Of a DNA stretch of 5,689 bases, positions 1 through 4,491 are shown in pieces; within the stretch, counting starts at the first letter, position 1, and every line of letters starts with the position of its first letter. This stretch comes from Pseudomonadota bacterium. GTDB lineage: Bacteria; Pseudomonadota; Alphaproteobacteria; Rhizobiales; Hyphomicrobiaceae. A program made the translations under genes and the position numbers. The notes under the pieces were generated by a model. It was not told the origin of the DNA and ran no database searches. It saw only the letters and a list, made by a program, of their open reading frames with translations. The stretch lies in contig JAEZHL010000205.1 of the NCBI GenBank assembly GCA_023416575.1, forward strand, positions 1 through 5,689. The letters are read 5' to 3'.

Positions 1-2
1 CG

Positions 3-320
3 ATTGCCGAAATTTTCCAAGTGGGGTGCGATTTCCACGAGGAGCTCGTCCGTGGTGCCGGCAATCCGTTCTATGTCGAGGCGCTGAAGCGGGTCAATTC
101 GATCCGGCGGCTGTTCGCCTACCGCACCTATGCCGATCACGAGGGGCTCCGACGCCATGCGCGCGAGCACCTGCAGCTTTTGAACCTGATTGCGGAGGGC
201 CGCATGGCCAATGCCGGAGCGCTGCTGCGCTGGCATCTCGCACATCCACCAGAAGTGCGGGCGGAATCAGTCATCATGACTCCGCCAGAATCCGGCCGCT
301 CTGGAGCCAACAACACCTGA
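3..320 (+). CDS. GntR-family transcriptional regulator, FCD domain (C-terminal part only)
   Basis: This reading frame is open from the window's left edge and ends in TGA at 318-320, so only about 105 C-terminal residues are present and the DNA-binding winged helix lies outside. The visible part matches the all-helical FCD ligand-binding domain of the FadR/VanR type of GntR regulators: a CDFHEELVRGAGNPF segment (the FH...L...(A/S)GNP signature), then an EHLQLLNLIAEGRMANA helix and a final LLRWHLAHP helix. Three histidines (codons at 36, in AREHL, and in RWHL) sit where the family usually carries metal- or ligand-binding histidines. The aspartate normally four residues before the first histidine is glycine here. 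Such proteins usually repress genes for uptake or breakdown of organic acids or sugars, but the effector cannot be told. The next gene starts 41 bp downstream on the same strand; nothing shows a functional link. Confidence 0.85.
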   Translation: MAEIFQVGCDFHEELVRGAGNPFYVEALKRVNSIRRLFAYRTYADHEGLRRHAREHLQLLNLIAEGRMANAGALLRWHLAHPPEVRAESVIMTPPESGRSGANNT

Positions 321-361
321 GAATTGTCTGCTCGGGGCGAGGGGTTCAGTCGTGAGTAGCA

Positions 362-1009
362 ATGTCAGTTCTTCGAGTACCGCCCGGCGTGCGCGCGTGG
401 GCTGTTTACCGCCGCGGTTTCTTTCTCCTTTCCGCATTGGCTTTATCCGCCTGTAGCTATGGCGGATCAGGGCCGCCGGCACCGCATTATCTGCAATTTG
501 ATGCCCGGGCACCGCGTGGCAATACGGTTTCCGTTTGCAGCGCGCATGGCTGTCGCCACAAAATCCCGTTCACCTTCACGCATCGGGATATTTCCGAAAT
601 CGACGCCATCATGAACGTGGTGCGAACGACGGACACTCCCGCGGCGGAGCGCCAAGCCATAAAAAAAGCCATTGCCTGGATCGAGACCCGTGTTGGCCGC
701 GAAACGGGTACGTCGAGGGATCGTGCTGGCCTCGATCTTGCCGGAGGTGGTGATCCTGGCCAGATGGATTGTGTCGACGAAGCAACGAACACGACCAGCT
801 ATCTCTCCGTGCTCGCGGCCAACGGCCTGCTGCGCCATCACGAGGTGCTGCGGCCGATGGCCAAGGACTCACCGCTGAAATGGACGCATTATTTCGCCGT
901 CATCCGGGACACGAACTCCGGCCAGCGCTGGGCCGTGGACAGCTTCATGTATCCCAACGGCCGCGAGCCGATCGTCATGGAGGCGGAGAAGTGGTACGTG
1001 CGGACTTGA
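362..1009 (+). CDS. Predicted lipoprotein of unknown function with a possible Cys-His-Asp triad
   Basis: A 215-residue protein. The N-terminus has basic residues (YRRG), a hydrophobic stretch at 20-30 and the lipobox L28-S29-A30-C31, so signal peptidase II processing and lipid attachment at Cys31 are expected, placing the protein on the periplasmic side of a membrane. The mature part has a short beta-rich start with two cysteines (C59, C64), a helical segment (about 75-112) and a conserved-looking C-terminal half. That half holds MDCVDEATN with C137, WTHYFAVI with H176 and RWAVDSF with D193. This Cys, His, Asp order with hydrophobic strands is what papain-like or transglutaminase-like folds show, but I cannot name a family and catalysis is unproven. 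An in-frame stop at 353-355 makes ATG 362 the first possible start. No good ribosome binding site precedes it; GTG at 389 (residue 10) is an alternative that keeps the signal peptide. It converges on the sigma-factor gene with a 15-bp gap. Confidence 0.8.
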   Translation: MSVLRVPPGVRAWAVYRRGFFLLSALALSACSYGGSGPPAPHYLQFDARAPRGNTVSVCSAHGCRHKIPFTFTHRDISEIDAIMNVVRTTDTPAAERQAIKKAIAWIETRVGRETGTSRDRAGLDLAGGGDPGQMDCVDEATNTTSYLSVLAANGLLRHHEVLRPMAKDSPLKWTHYFAVIRDTNSGQRWAVDSFMYPNGREPIVMEAEKWYVRT

Positions 1010-1024
1010 GGGTCCCGGGCTGAT

Positions 1025-2326
1025 TTAGCACTCCGACGCCTGCGCCGCTGAGCTGTCGCCGCATGCCGCCGCCCGGTCATCGAGCAGCTTGCGCTCGCGC
1101 GCGTTGCGGGTCAGGGACGCGGCGCGTTGAAACTCCTGCCGGGCTTCGGCCAGGCGGCCGAGCTTGTGCAGGAGATCGCCGCGCACGCTCGGCAGCAGAT
1201 GATAAGCCTTGAGTGCTGGCTCCTCTGCCAGGGCGTCGACGATCTCGAGCCCGGCCACGGGCCCAAGCAGCATTGCGAGCGCGACGGCGCGATTGAGTTC
1301 GATGACCGGCGAGGGCACTTGCGCTGCGAGTGCGCCGTAGAGGCCGACGATGCGCGCCCAGTCCGTCTCGTCCGCGGTCGGCGCTTGCGCGTGGCAAGCA
1401 CCGATCGCGGCTTGCAGCGCATAAGGCCCGAGCGGCTTGCCTTGTTCCCTCGCGCAGACGTTGGCCCGCGCCAGGGCGGCGAGCCCGCGCTGGATCAGAA
1501 GACGGTCCCAGCGGGCGCGGTTCTGGTCGAGCAGCAAGATGGGATCGCCGTTGGCGTCGGTCCGCGCTGGAAGGCGTGATGCTTGGATCTCCATCAGCGC
1601 CACCAGCCCATGCACCTCAGGCTCGGTCGATGCGAGCCCGGCCAGAACGCGGCCGAGGCGCAGCGCCTCCTCACACAGCTGCGGGCGCACCCAGCTGTCA
1701 CCGGCGGTCGCCGCGTAGCCCTCGTTGAAGATGAGATAGATGACCTCGAGCACCGAGGCGAGGCGCTGCGAGAGATCAGGTCCGCGCGGCACCTCGAAGG
1801 GAACCCGCTTGTCGGCAAGGGTCCGCTTTGCCCGGACGATCCGCTGCGCGACCGTTGCCTCCGGGACGAGGAAGGCACGCGCGATTTCGTCCGTTGTGAG
1901 ACCACCCATGAGGCGAAGTGTCAGCGCAACGCGGGCTTCTGTCGAGAGCAGCGGATGGCAGGCAGTGAAGATGAGGCGCAGCAGATCATCGCCGATATCG
2001 TCGTCGAGCGCGGCGTCGAGATCCGGCATCGCACTGGCCACTTCCAACTCGAGATCGCGGCTGACCTCTTCATGCTTGCGCTCGATCAGCTTGGCGCGGC
2101 GCAGCCGGTCCAGCGCGCGATGCTTGCCGACGGCCATGAGCCATGCGCCCGGCTTGCTCGGGATGCCAGATGCCGGCCATTGCTCCAGCGCCGCGACCAG
2201 GGCGTCCTGCGCCAGCTCCTCGGCGAGGCCGACATCGCGCACGATCCGCGCAAGTCCGGCAATGAGCCGTGCCTGCTCGATGCGCCAAACAGCGTCGATG
2301 GTCGCCTGAACGTCGGTAGCCGCCAT
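1025..2326 (-). CDS. ECF-type RNA polymerase sigma factor, ECF42 group, with DUF6596/TPR-like C-terminal extension
   Basis: A 433-residue protein that would bind core RNA polymerase and direct it to a small set of promoters. Residues 14-85 are the sigma2 region (WRIEQARLIAGLARIVRDVG, then AEELAQDALVAALEQWP and the DNA-contacting AWLMAVGKHRALDRLRR). Residues 112-172 are sigma4, with a helix-turn-helix in GGLTTDEIARAFLVPEATVA and QRIVRAKRTL. Residues 185-290 match the DUF6596 segment (SVLEVIYLIFNEGY), and about 320-415 are TPR-like helices (YHLLPSVRGDLLHKLGR, EARQEFQRAA). This architecture and length are typical of the ECF42 group (COG4941), which has no classical anti-sigma factor; the C-terminal extension is thought to control activity. 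It is the last gene of a unit with two DGPF proteins, the group's standard neighbours. ATG at 2326 is firm: an in-frame TAG lies four codons upstream and the family's N-terminus starts close by. There is no clear Shine-Dalgarno, and the start codon lies in a perfect hairpin. Confidence 0.95.
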   Translation of the reverse strand: MAATDVQATIDAVWRIEQARLIAGLARIVRDVGLAEELAQDALVAALEQWPASGIPSKPGAWLMAVGKHRALDRLRRAKLIERKHEEVSRDLELEVASAMPDLDAALDDDIGDDLLRLIFTACHPLLSTEARVALTLRLMGGLTTDEIARAFLVPEATVAQRIVRAKRTLADKRVPFEVPRGPDLSQRLASVLEVIYLIFNEGYAATAGDSWVRPQLCEEALRLGRVLAGLASTEPEVHGLVALMEIQASRLPARTDANGDPILLLDQNRARWDRLLIQRGLAALARANVCAREQGKPLGPYALQAAIGACHAQAPTADETDWARIVGLYGALAAQVPSPVIELNRAVALAMLLGPVAGLEIVDALAEEPALKAYHLLPSVRGDLLHKLGRLAEARQEFQRAASLTRNARERKLLDDRAAACGDSSAAQASEC

Positions 2327-2336
2327 GGCTACCGAC
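2312..2336 (-). promoter_or_regulatory. Perfect 10-bp hairpin with the sigma-factor start codon in its loop
   Basis: On the plus strand, GTCGGTAGCC (2312-2321) and GGCTACCGAC (2327-2336) are exact reverse complements separated by GCCAT. In the sigma-factor mRNA this gives a 10-bp stem with loop AUGGC, so the AUG is the first loop nucleotide triplet. The 5' arm covers the ten bases just before AUG, where a ribosome binding site would lie, and the 3' arm encodes codons 3-5. If it folds, it should hinder initiation unless a ribosome arriving from upstream opens it. A DNA-level operator is the alternative. The repeat is seen directly; its function is inferred. Confidence 0.55.
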
Positions 2337-2367
2337 TAACGCAAGGACAGGCTTCCGGGCAACTCAT
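2329..2367 (-). other. 12-codon mini-ORF just upstream of the sigma-factor gene
   Basis: Between the DGPF stop codon (2383-2385) and the sigma ATG, the minus strand holds ATG (2365-2367) followed by codons giving MSCPEACPCVSR and a TAG (2329-2331) that ends 2 nt before the sigma start. Three of twelve residues are cysteine. It has no clear ribosome binding site, but its ATG is only 15 nt beyond the preceding TAA, within reach of a terminating ribosome. It is in the same frame as the DGPF gene, so it may simply be former coding sequence behind a stop. Translation would carry a ribosome into the 5' arm of the start-codon hairpin. Existence as an expressed peptide is unproven. Confidence 0.25.
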
Positions 2368-2382
2368 CGCGTCTAATGACGC

Positions 2383-2742
2383 TTACGCCCCATCGAGCTG
2401 GCGGATCTCGATTTCACCGCCCCAATCCGGCATATGCTGCTGATGCAACGCCATGAGGCGCTTCGCCCACGCGACCGCCTCCTCTTTGCTGCTCACCGAG
2501 AAGATCGCGTAGCCGCCAACGACCTCCTTTGTCTCGGCGAATGGGCCGTCGATGACGCTCAATTTGCCCTCGGAAAGGCGCACGGAGGCGCCCATTGCGG
2601 TCGGCAGCAATCCACCCATGTCCACCAGAACACCGGCTTTGGCAGCCTCTCCGGCGAGAGCCCCGACAGCCTCCATGAGTGCCATTGGCGGTGGACCCTG
2701 GCGGAAGGATTCCGCAGCCTTGACCATCGTCATAAAACGCAT
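2383..2742 (-). CDS. YCII-related DGPF-motif protein (second in unit)
   Basis: A 119-residue cytoplasmic protein of the YCII/DGPF superfamily (ferredoxin-like alpha/beta fold), whose biochemical role is unknown. The N-terminal strand MRFMTMVKA, the central VIDGPFAETKE motif (DGPF at 65-68), GGYAIFSV and the C-terminal EIEIRQL are all typical. I chose ATG 2742 because it begins exactly at the family's conserved first strand and has a Shine-Dalgarno (AAGGGA) at the right distance on the minus strand. An in-frame ATG at 2901, overlapping the stop of the upstream DGPF gene as ATGA, would add 53 residues with no family resemblance. It lies 56 bp before the sigma-factor gene and 155 bp after the first DGPF gene, and is probably co-transcribed with both. 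DGPF proteins are the hallmark neighbours of ECF42 sigma factors and are thought to be their targets rather than anti-sigma factors. Confidence 0.9.
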   Translation of the reverse strand: MRFMTMVKAAESFRQGPPPMALMEAVGALAGEAAKAGVLVDMGGLLPTAMGASVRLSEGKLSVIDGPFAETKEVVGGYAIFSVSSKEEAVAWAKRLMALHQQHMPDWGGEIEIRQLDGA

Positions 2743-2897
2743 GTCGTTTTCCCTTTTCAGATATCGTTGGGAGCCGGGACAGCGGTTGAAACCGAATGGC
2801 CAGCTCTCATTCAGCATCGAATCAGGAACGCAGGATCGATCGACGGACCAGACCAGGAAATTTCCTTTGGCCTGCCGATTCGACCCTGCCCCGCTAA
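2743..2897 (-). other. Spacer between the two DGPF genes
   Basis: This 155-bp stretch holds the AAGGGA ribosome binding site of the downstream DGPF gene near 2749-2756. It also contains a 12-bp palindrome AGGAAATTTCCT at 2855-2866 and a TCGATCGA palindrome around 2836-2843. No match to the TGTCGA/CGAC promoter pattern with 16-17 bp spacing was found here. The whole stretch stays open in the frame of the downstream gene (an N-terminal extension from ATG 2901 is possible), but the peptide it encodes does not look conserved. Confidence 0.4.
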
Positions 2898-3314
2898 TCA
2901 TGACTGCTCCTTCATCTGCTCTTCGAGCCTGCGGTGAAACTCGACGCCCGGGCCGTCGCCGAAGTCCTCGAGCTCATAAACCGGGCGGATTTCGATCTCG
3001 CAATCCTCGCGGTGCGGTTTAGGGCAGCGCCTCATCCATTCGATCGCTTCGGCCATAGACCTGACCTGGATGATCCAGTATCCGGCGACCAGCTCCTTCG
3101 TTTCGGCGAACGGGCCGTCGATGACAGTGCGCTTGTCGCCGGAAAACCTGATGCGCGCGCCCTTCGACGTCGGCTTGAGCCCCTCGCCCGCGAGCAAGAC
3201 GCCAGCTTTCATCATCTCCTCGTTGAACTTCCCCATCTCCAACAGGGCCTCGTCGGAGGGCATCACGCCAGCTTCGGAATCCTTCGTCGCCTTGACCAAC
3301 ACCATGAATCGCAT
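2898..3314 (-). CDS. YCII-related DGPF-motif protein (first in unit)
   Basis: A 138-residue member of the same superfamily as the next gene, with MRFMVLVKATKDSEAG at the start, VIDGPFAETKELVAGYW in the middle (DGPF at 66-69) and CEIEIRPVYE near the end. It carries a charged C-terminal tail (about 112-138, ELEDFG...EEQMKEQS) that its neighbour lacks and that is common in the longer members of the family. ATG 3314 was chosen because it fits the conserved N-terminus and follows AAAGGAAG on the minus strand at a good distance; an ATG ten codons upstream is less likely. It is the first gene of the unit, behind the ECF42-type promoter, and its TGA overlaps a potential ATG of the 53-residue-extended form of the next gene. 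The two DGPF proteins are paralogs, probably from an old tandem duplication. Enzymatic activity is not known for this type. Confidence 0.92.
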   Translation of the reverse strand: MRFMVLVKATKDSEAGVMPSDEALLEMGKFNEEMMKAGVLLAGEGLKPTSKGARIRFSGDKRTVIDGPFAETKELVAGYWIIQVRSMAEAIEWMRRCPKPHREDCEIEIRPVYELEDFGDGPGVEFHRRLEEQMKEQS

Positions 3315-3375
3315 CGTCGTCTTCCTTTCAGGTTCCGGTCTCAAGAGCCGGGCCTGCGCCCGCCCCTACCCACAC

Positions 3376-3402
3376 GTCGGATGAGCCGTCGCGAGTTCGA
3401 CA
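3376..3402 (-). promoter_or_regulatory. Predicted ECF42-type promoter of the DGPF-DGPF-sigma unit
   Basis: On the minus strand TGTCGA (3402-3397) is followed after exactly 17 bp by CGAC (3379-3376). This equals the ECF42 target consensus as I recall it from work in Streptomyces (-35 TGTCGA, -10 CG(A/T)C). The expected transcript start is near 3369, giving a leader of about 55 nt before ATG 3314. An A8 run (minus strand, 3421-3414) ends 11 bp upstream of the -35, where an UP element would lie. The placement suggests that the sigma factor activates its own unit. Confidence 0.65.
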
Positions 3403-3430
3403 TCGTGAGCGGATTTTTTTTAGCGCGATG

Positions 3431-3459
3431 GGCAACCGCTCATGCGCGACCCGGTTGCC
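3431..3459. repeat. Inverted repeat GGCAACCG-N13-CGGTTGCC
   Basis: Perfect 8-bp arms at 3431-3438 and 3452-3459, centres 21 bp apart, which is two turns of the helix. It lies between the marR-type gene's stop and the ECF42-type promoter, centred about 75 bp upstream of the predicted transcript start. It could be a regulator's binding site or a weak hairpin ending the MarR transcript. On the minus strand it is followed by an A-run rather than a T-run, so it is not a standard intrinsic terminator. Confidence 0.45.
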
Positions 3460-3531
3460 ATTCGTCCAGTCGTCTGAGTCCGCAGCAATGCTGTCGGAGC
3501 GGAGTGCGGGACGCAGCCCTCGGCGCAGTGG

Positions 3532-3972
3532 CTAACAAAGAGCGAGCAACGCAACCCGCAGTTCATCGCAGGGCAACCCGGCTATTCCGGTTCCGATTGC
3601 GGCGTGAACCCTCTCCCAGATCGGCACCGCTGAGGCCAATATGCGGTGGCCCTTGTCGGTCAGGATCAACCGGCGGCTGCGACGATCATCGGCATCCGGC
3701 ACGATTTTCACGAGCCCGTCGCGTTCGAGCGGCTTGAGCGCAGCCGTTAAAGTGGTCCGATCCATGGCCAGCAGTTGCGCCACTGGTCCTATTGCCGGTG
3801 GCTTTGGCTGGTTGAGTGCCATAAGAAGCGAGAACTGACCGTTGGTCAGCCCGACCGGGCGCAGCGCTTCGTCGAAACGGCGCGCAAGCGCGCGAGCCGC
3901 GCGCTGCACATGGAGACACAGGCAGGTGTCGCGCACCATGAGTGTGGTCTCTAGGGCAACTCGGTCTGACAT
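3532..3972 (-). CDS. MarR-family transcriptional repressor
   Basis: A 146-residue winged-helix regulator that should act as a dimer. The N-terminal dimerisation helix spans about 12-38 (DTCLCLHVQRAARALARRF); GLTNGQFSLLMAL (41-53) follows, then the helix-turn-helix AQLLAMDRTTLTAALKPLERDGLV (65-88, recognition helix about 71-83) and the wing DADDRRSRRLILTDKG (93-108). Four cysteines are present (C17, C19, C135, C146). Counting back from GLT, C19 falls where OhrR proteins carry their reactive N-terminal cysteine, so a redox or electrophile response is possible. The gene is divergent from the DUF1428-VOC operon with a 153-bp gap that carries two TTGATATCAA palindromes, one over its own predicted transcript start, which implies autorepression and control of the divergent operon. 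ATG 3972 fits the family length; the ribosome binding site (AAGAAG) is weak. Confidence 0.93.
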   Translation of the reverse strand: MSDRVALETTLMVRDTCLCLHVQRAARALARRFDEALRPVGLTNGQFSLLMALNQPKPPAIGPVAQLLAMDRTTLTAALKPLERDGLVKIVPDADDRRSRRLILTDKGHRILASAVPIWERVHAAIGTGIAGLPCDELRVALLALC

Positions 3973-3985
3973 GGCACTTCTTGTG

Positions 3986-3995
3986 TTGATATCAA
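3986..3995. promoter_or_regulatory. Probable MarR operator O1 (TTGATATCAA)
   Basis: A perfect 10-bp palindrome 13 bp upstream of the marR-type start codon. It coincides with the predicted transcript start of that gene. An identical palindrome occurs 73 bp away next to the divergent promoter, and AT-rich palindromes of this sort are usual MarR targets. Binding by the neighbouring regulator is inferred. Confidence 0.7.
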
Positions 3996-3998
3996 ACT

Positions 3999-4028
3999 AA
4001 TATGCTGGTAGTCGATACGGCGCGTCAA
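3999..4028 (-). promoter_or_regulatory. Predicted housekeeping-type promoter of the marR-type gene
   Basis: On the minus strand TTGACG (4028-4023, -35) and CATATT (4004-3999, -10) are separated by 18 bp. Transcription should begin near 3992, inside operator O1. The -35 is a 5/6 match and the -10 a 4/6 match to the sigma70 consensus. Confidence 0.5.
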
Positions 4029-4051
4029 GCCAGGGCCACATTGCTGGCGTC

Positions 4052-4069
4052 ATCAATGTTGATATCAAC
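4052..4069. promoter_or_regulatory. Probable MarR operator O2 (GTTGATATCAAC with an extra half-site)
   Basis: The 12-bp perfect palindrome GTTGATATCAAC (4058-4069) contains the same TTGATATCAA core (4059-4068) as O1. An additional ATCAA half-site (4052-4056) forms a second inverted repeat, ATCAA-TG-TTGAT, that overlaps it, so three half-sites lie in a row. It sits directly upstream of the TAAAAT -10 of the DUF1428-VOC operon, where a bound repressor would exclude RNA polymerase. Confidence 0.72.
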
Positions 4070-4070
4070 G

Positions 4071-4076
4071 TAAAAT
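4071..4076 (+). promoter_or_regulatory. Predicted -10 element of the DUF1428-VOC operon
   Basis: TAAAAT matches the sigma70 -10 consensus in five of six positions and would start transcription near 4083, leaving a leader of about 43 nt. No convincing -35 is found 16-18 bp upstream; that place holds CGTCAT and the operator, so the promoter may be weak or need another factor. Confidence 0.4.
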
Positions 4077-4125
4077 TGGGCGGACGTTTCGGCGAAGAGG
4101 TCGTGCCCAGCACAGGAGAACGCGC

Positions 4126-4479
4126 ATGAAGTATGTGGAGGGGTTTGTCGTCGCGGTGCCGGAATCCAATAAGGAGGCATACCGCCTGCTTGCAACCGAA
4201 ACATCTGCGTTGTTCAAGGAATTCGGAGCGATCCGCGTCGTCGAATGCTGGGGCGACGATGTTCCCGATGGCAAGCTCACCGACTTCCGCGGTGCCGTCA
4301 AGGCGCAGGAGGGCGAGGTGGTTGTCCTCAGCTGGATCGAGTATCCGTCAAAAGATGTTCGCGACTCTGCCAACAAGAAGATGATGGCCGACCCGCGCAT
4401 GAAGGCATTCGCCTCCACGCCGGTTTTCGACGGCAAGCGCATGATCTTCGGCGGCTTCGTACCGATCCTCGACGTCTGA
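4126..4479 (+). CDS. DUF1428 (YbaA-like) protein
   Basis: A 117-residue cytoplasmic protein of the DUF1428 family (COG5507), closely resembling E. coli YbaA as I recall it: MKYVEGFVVAVP at the start, FKEFGAIRVVECWGDDVPDG at 30-49, LSWIEYPSK at 68-76, KMMADPRMK at 85-93 and FDGKRMIFGGF at 101-111. The length is that of the whole family, so it is complete. The fold is a dimeric ferredoxin-like alpha/beta barrel; no substrate or activity is established for the family. ATG 4126 is preceded by AGGAGA at a good distance. It is the first gene of an operon with two VOC proteins (12 bp to the next gene) behind a putative MarR operator, so it is probably induced together with them. A role in handling a small, reactive or toxic compound is a guess from context. 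Confidence 0.93.
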   Translation: MKYVEGFVVAVPESNKEAYRLLATETSALFKEFGAIRVVECWGDDVPDGKLTDFRGAVKAQEGEVVVLSWIEYPSKDVRDSANKKMMADPRMKAFASTPVFDGKRMIFGGFVPILDV

Positions 4480-4491
4480 TGGGAGCAAGAG

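Noticed and set aside
772..777. Further TGTCGA copies (also 74-79 and 4728-4733) as ECF42 promoters
   Set aside because: All lie inside coding sequence on the plus strand; the copy at 772 has CGAC only at 14 bp spacing, and none stands before a gene start.
1010..1024. Bidirectional terminator between the convergent lipoprotein and sigma-factor genes
   Set aside because: The 15-bp gap contains only a short CCCGGG symmetry and no stem with a T-run.
2369..2382. Hairpin GCGTC-TAAT-GACGC just after the second DGPF stop as a terminator
   Set aside because: The stem is only 5 bp and no T-run follows; the sigma gene downstream would be cut off from its likely promoter.
1583..2443. Open frame of 286 codons on the plus strand
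   Set aside because: Antisense to the sigma-factor gene, whose sigma2/sigma4/DUF6596 motifs are unmistakable; no ribosome binding site or recognisable protein.
3414..3421. T8 run as an intrinsic terminator
   Set aside because: On the plus strand no stable GC hairpin precedes it and no plus-strand gene ends there; on the minus strand it is an A-run. It fits better as an UP-like tract.
2934..3737. Open frame of 267 codons on the plus strand
   Set aside because: It runs antisense through the first DGPF gene, across the promoter region and into the MarR gene; the peptide is rich in Arg, Pro and Ala as in shadow frames.
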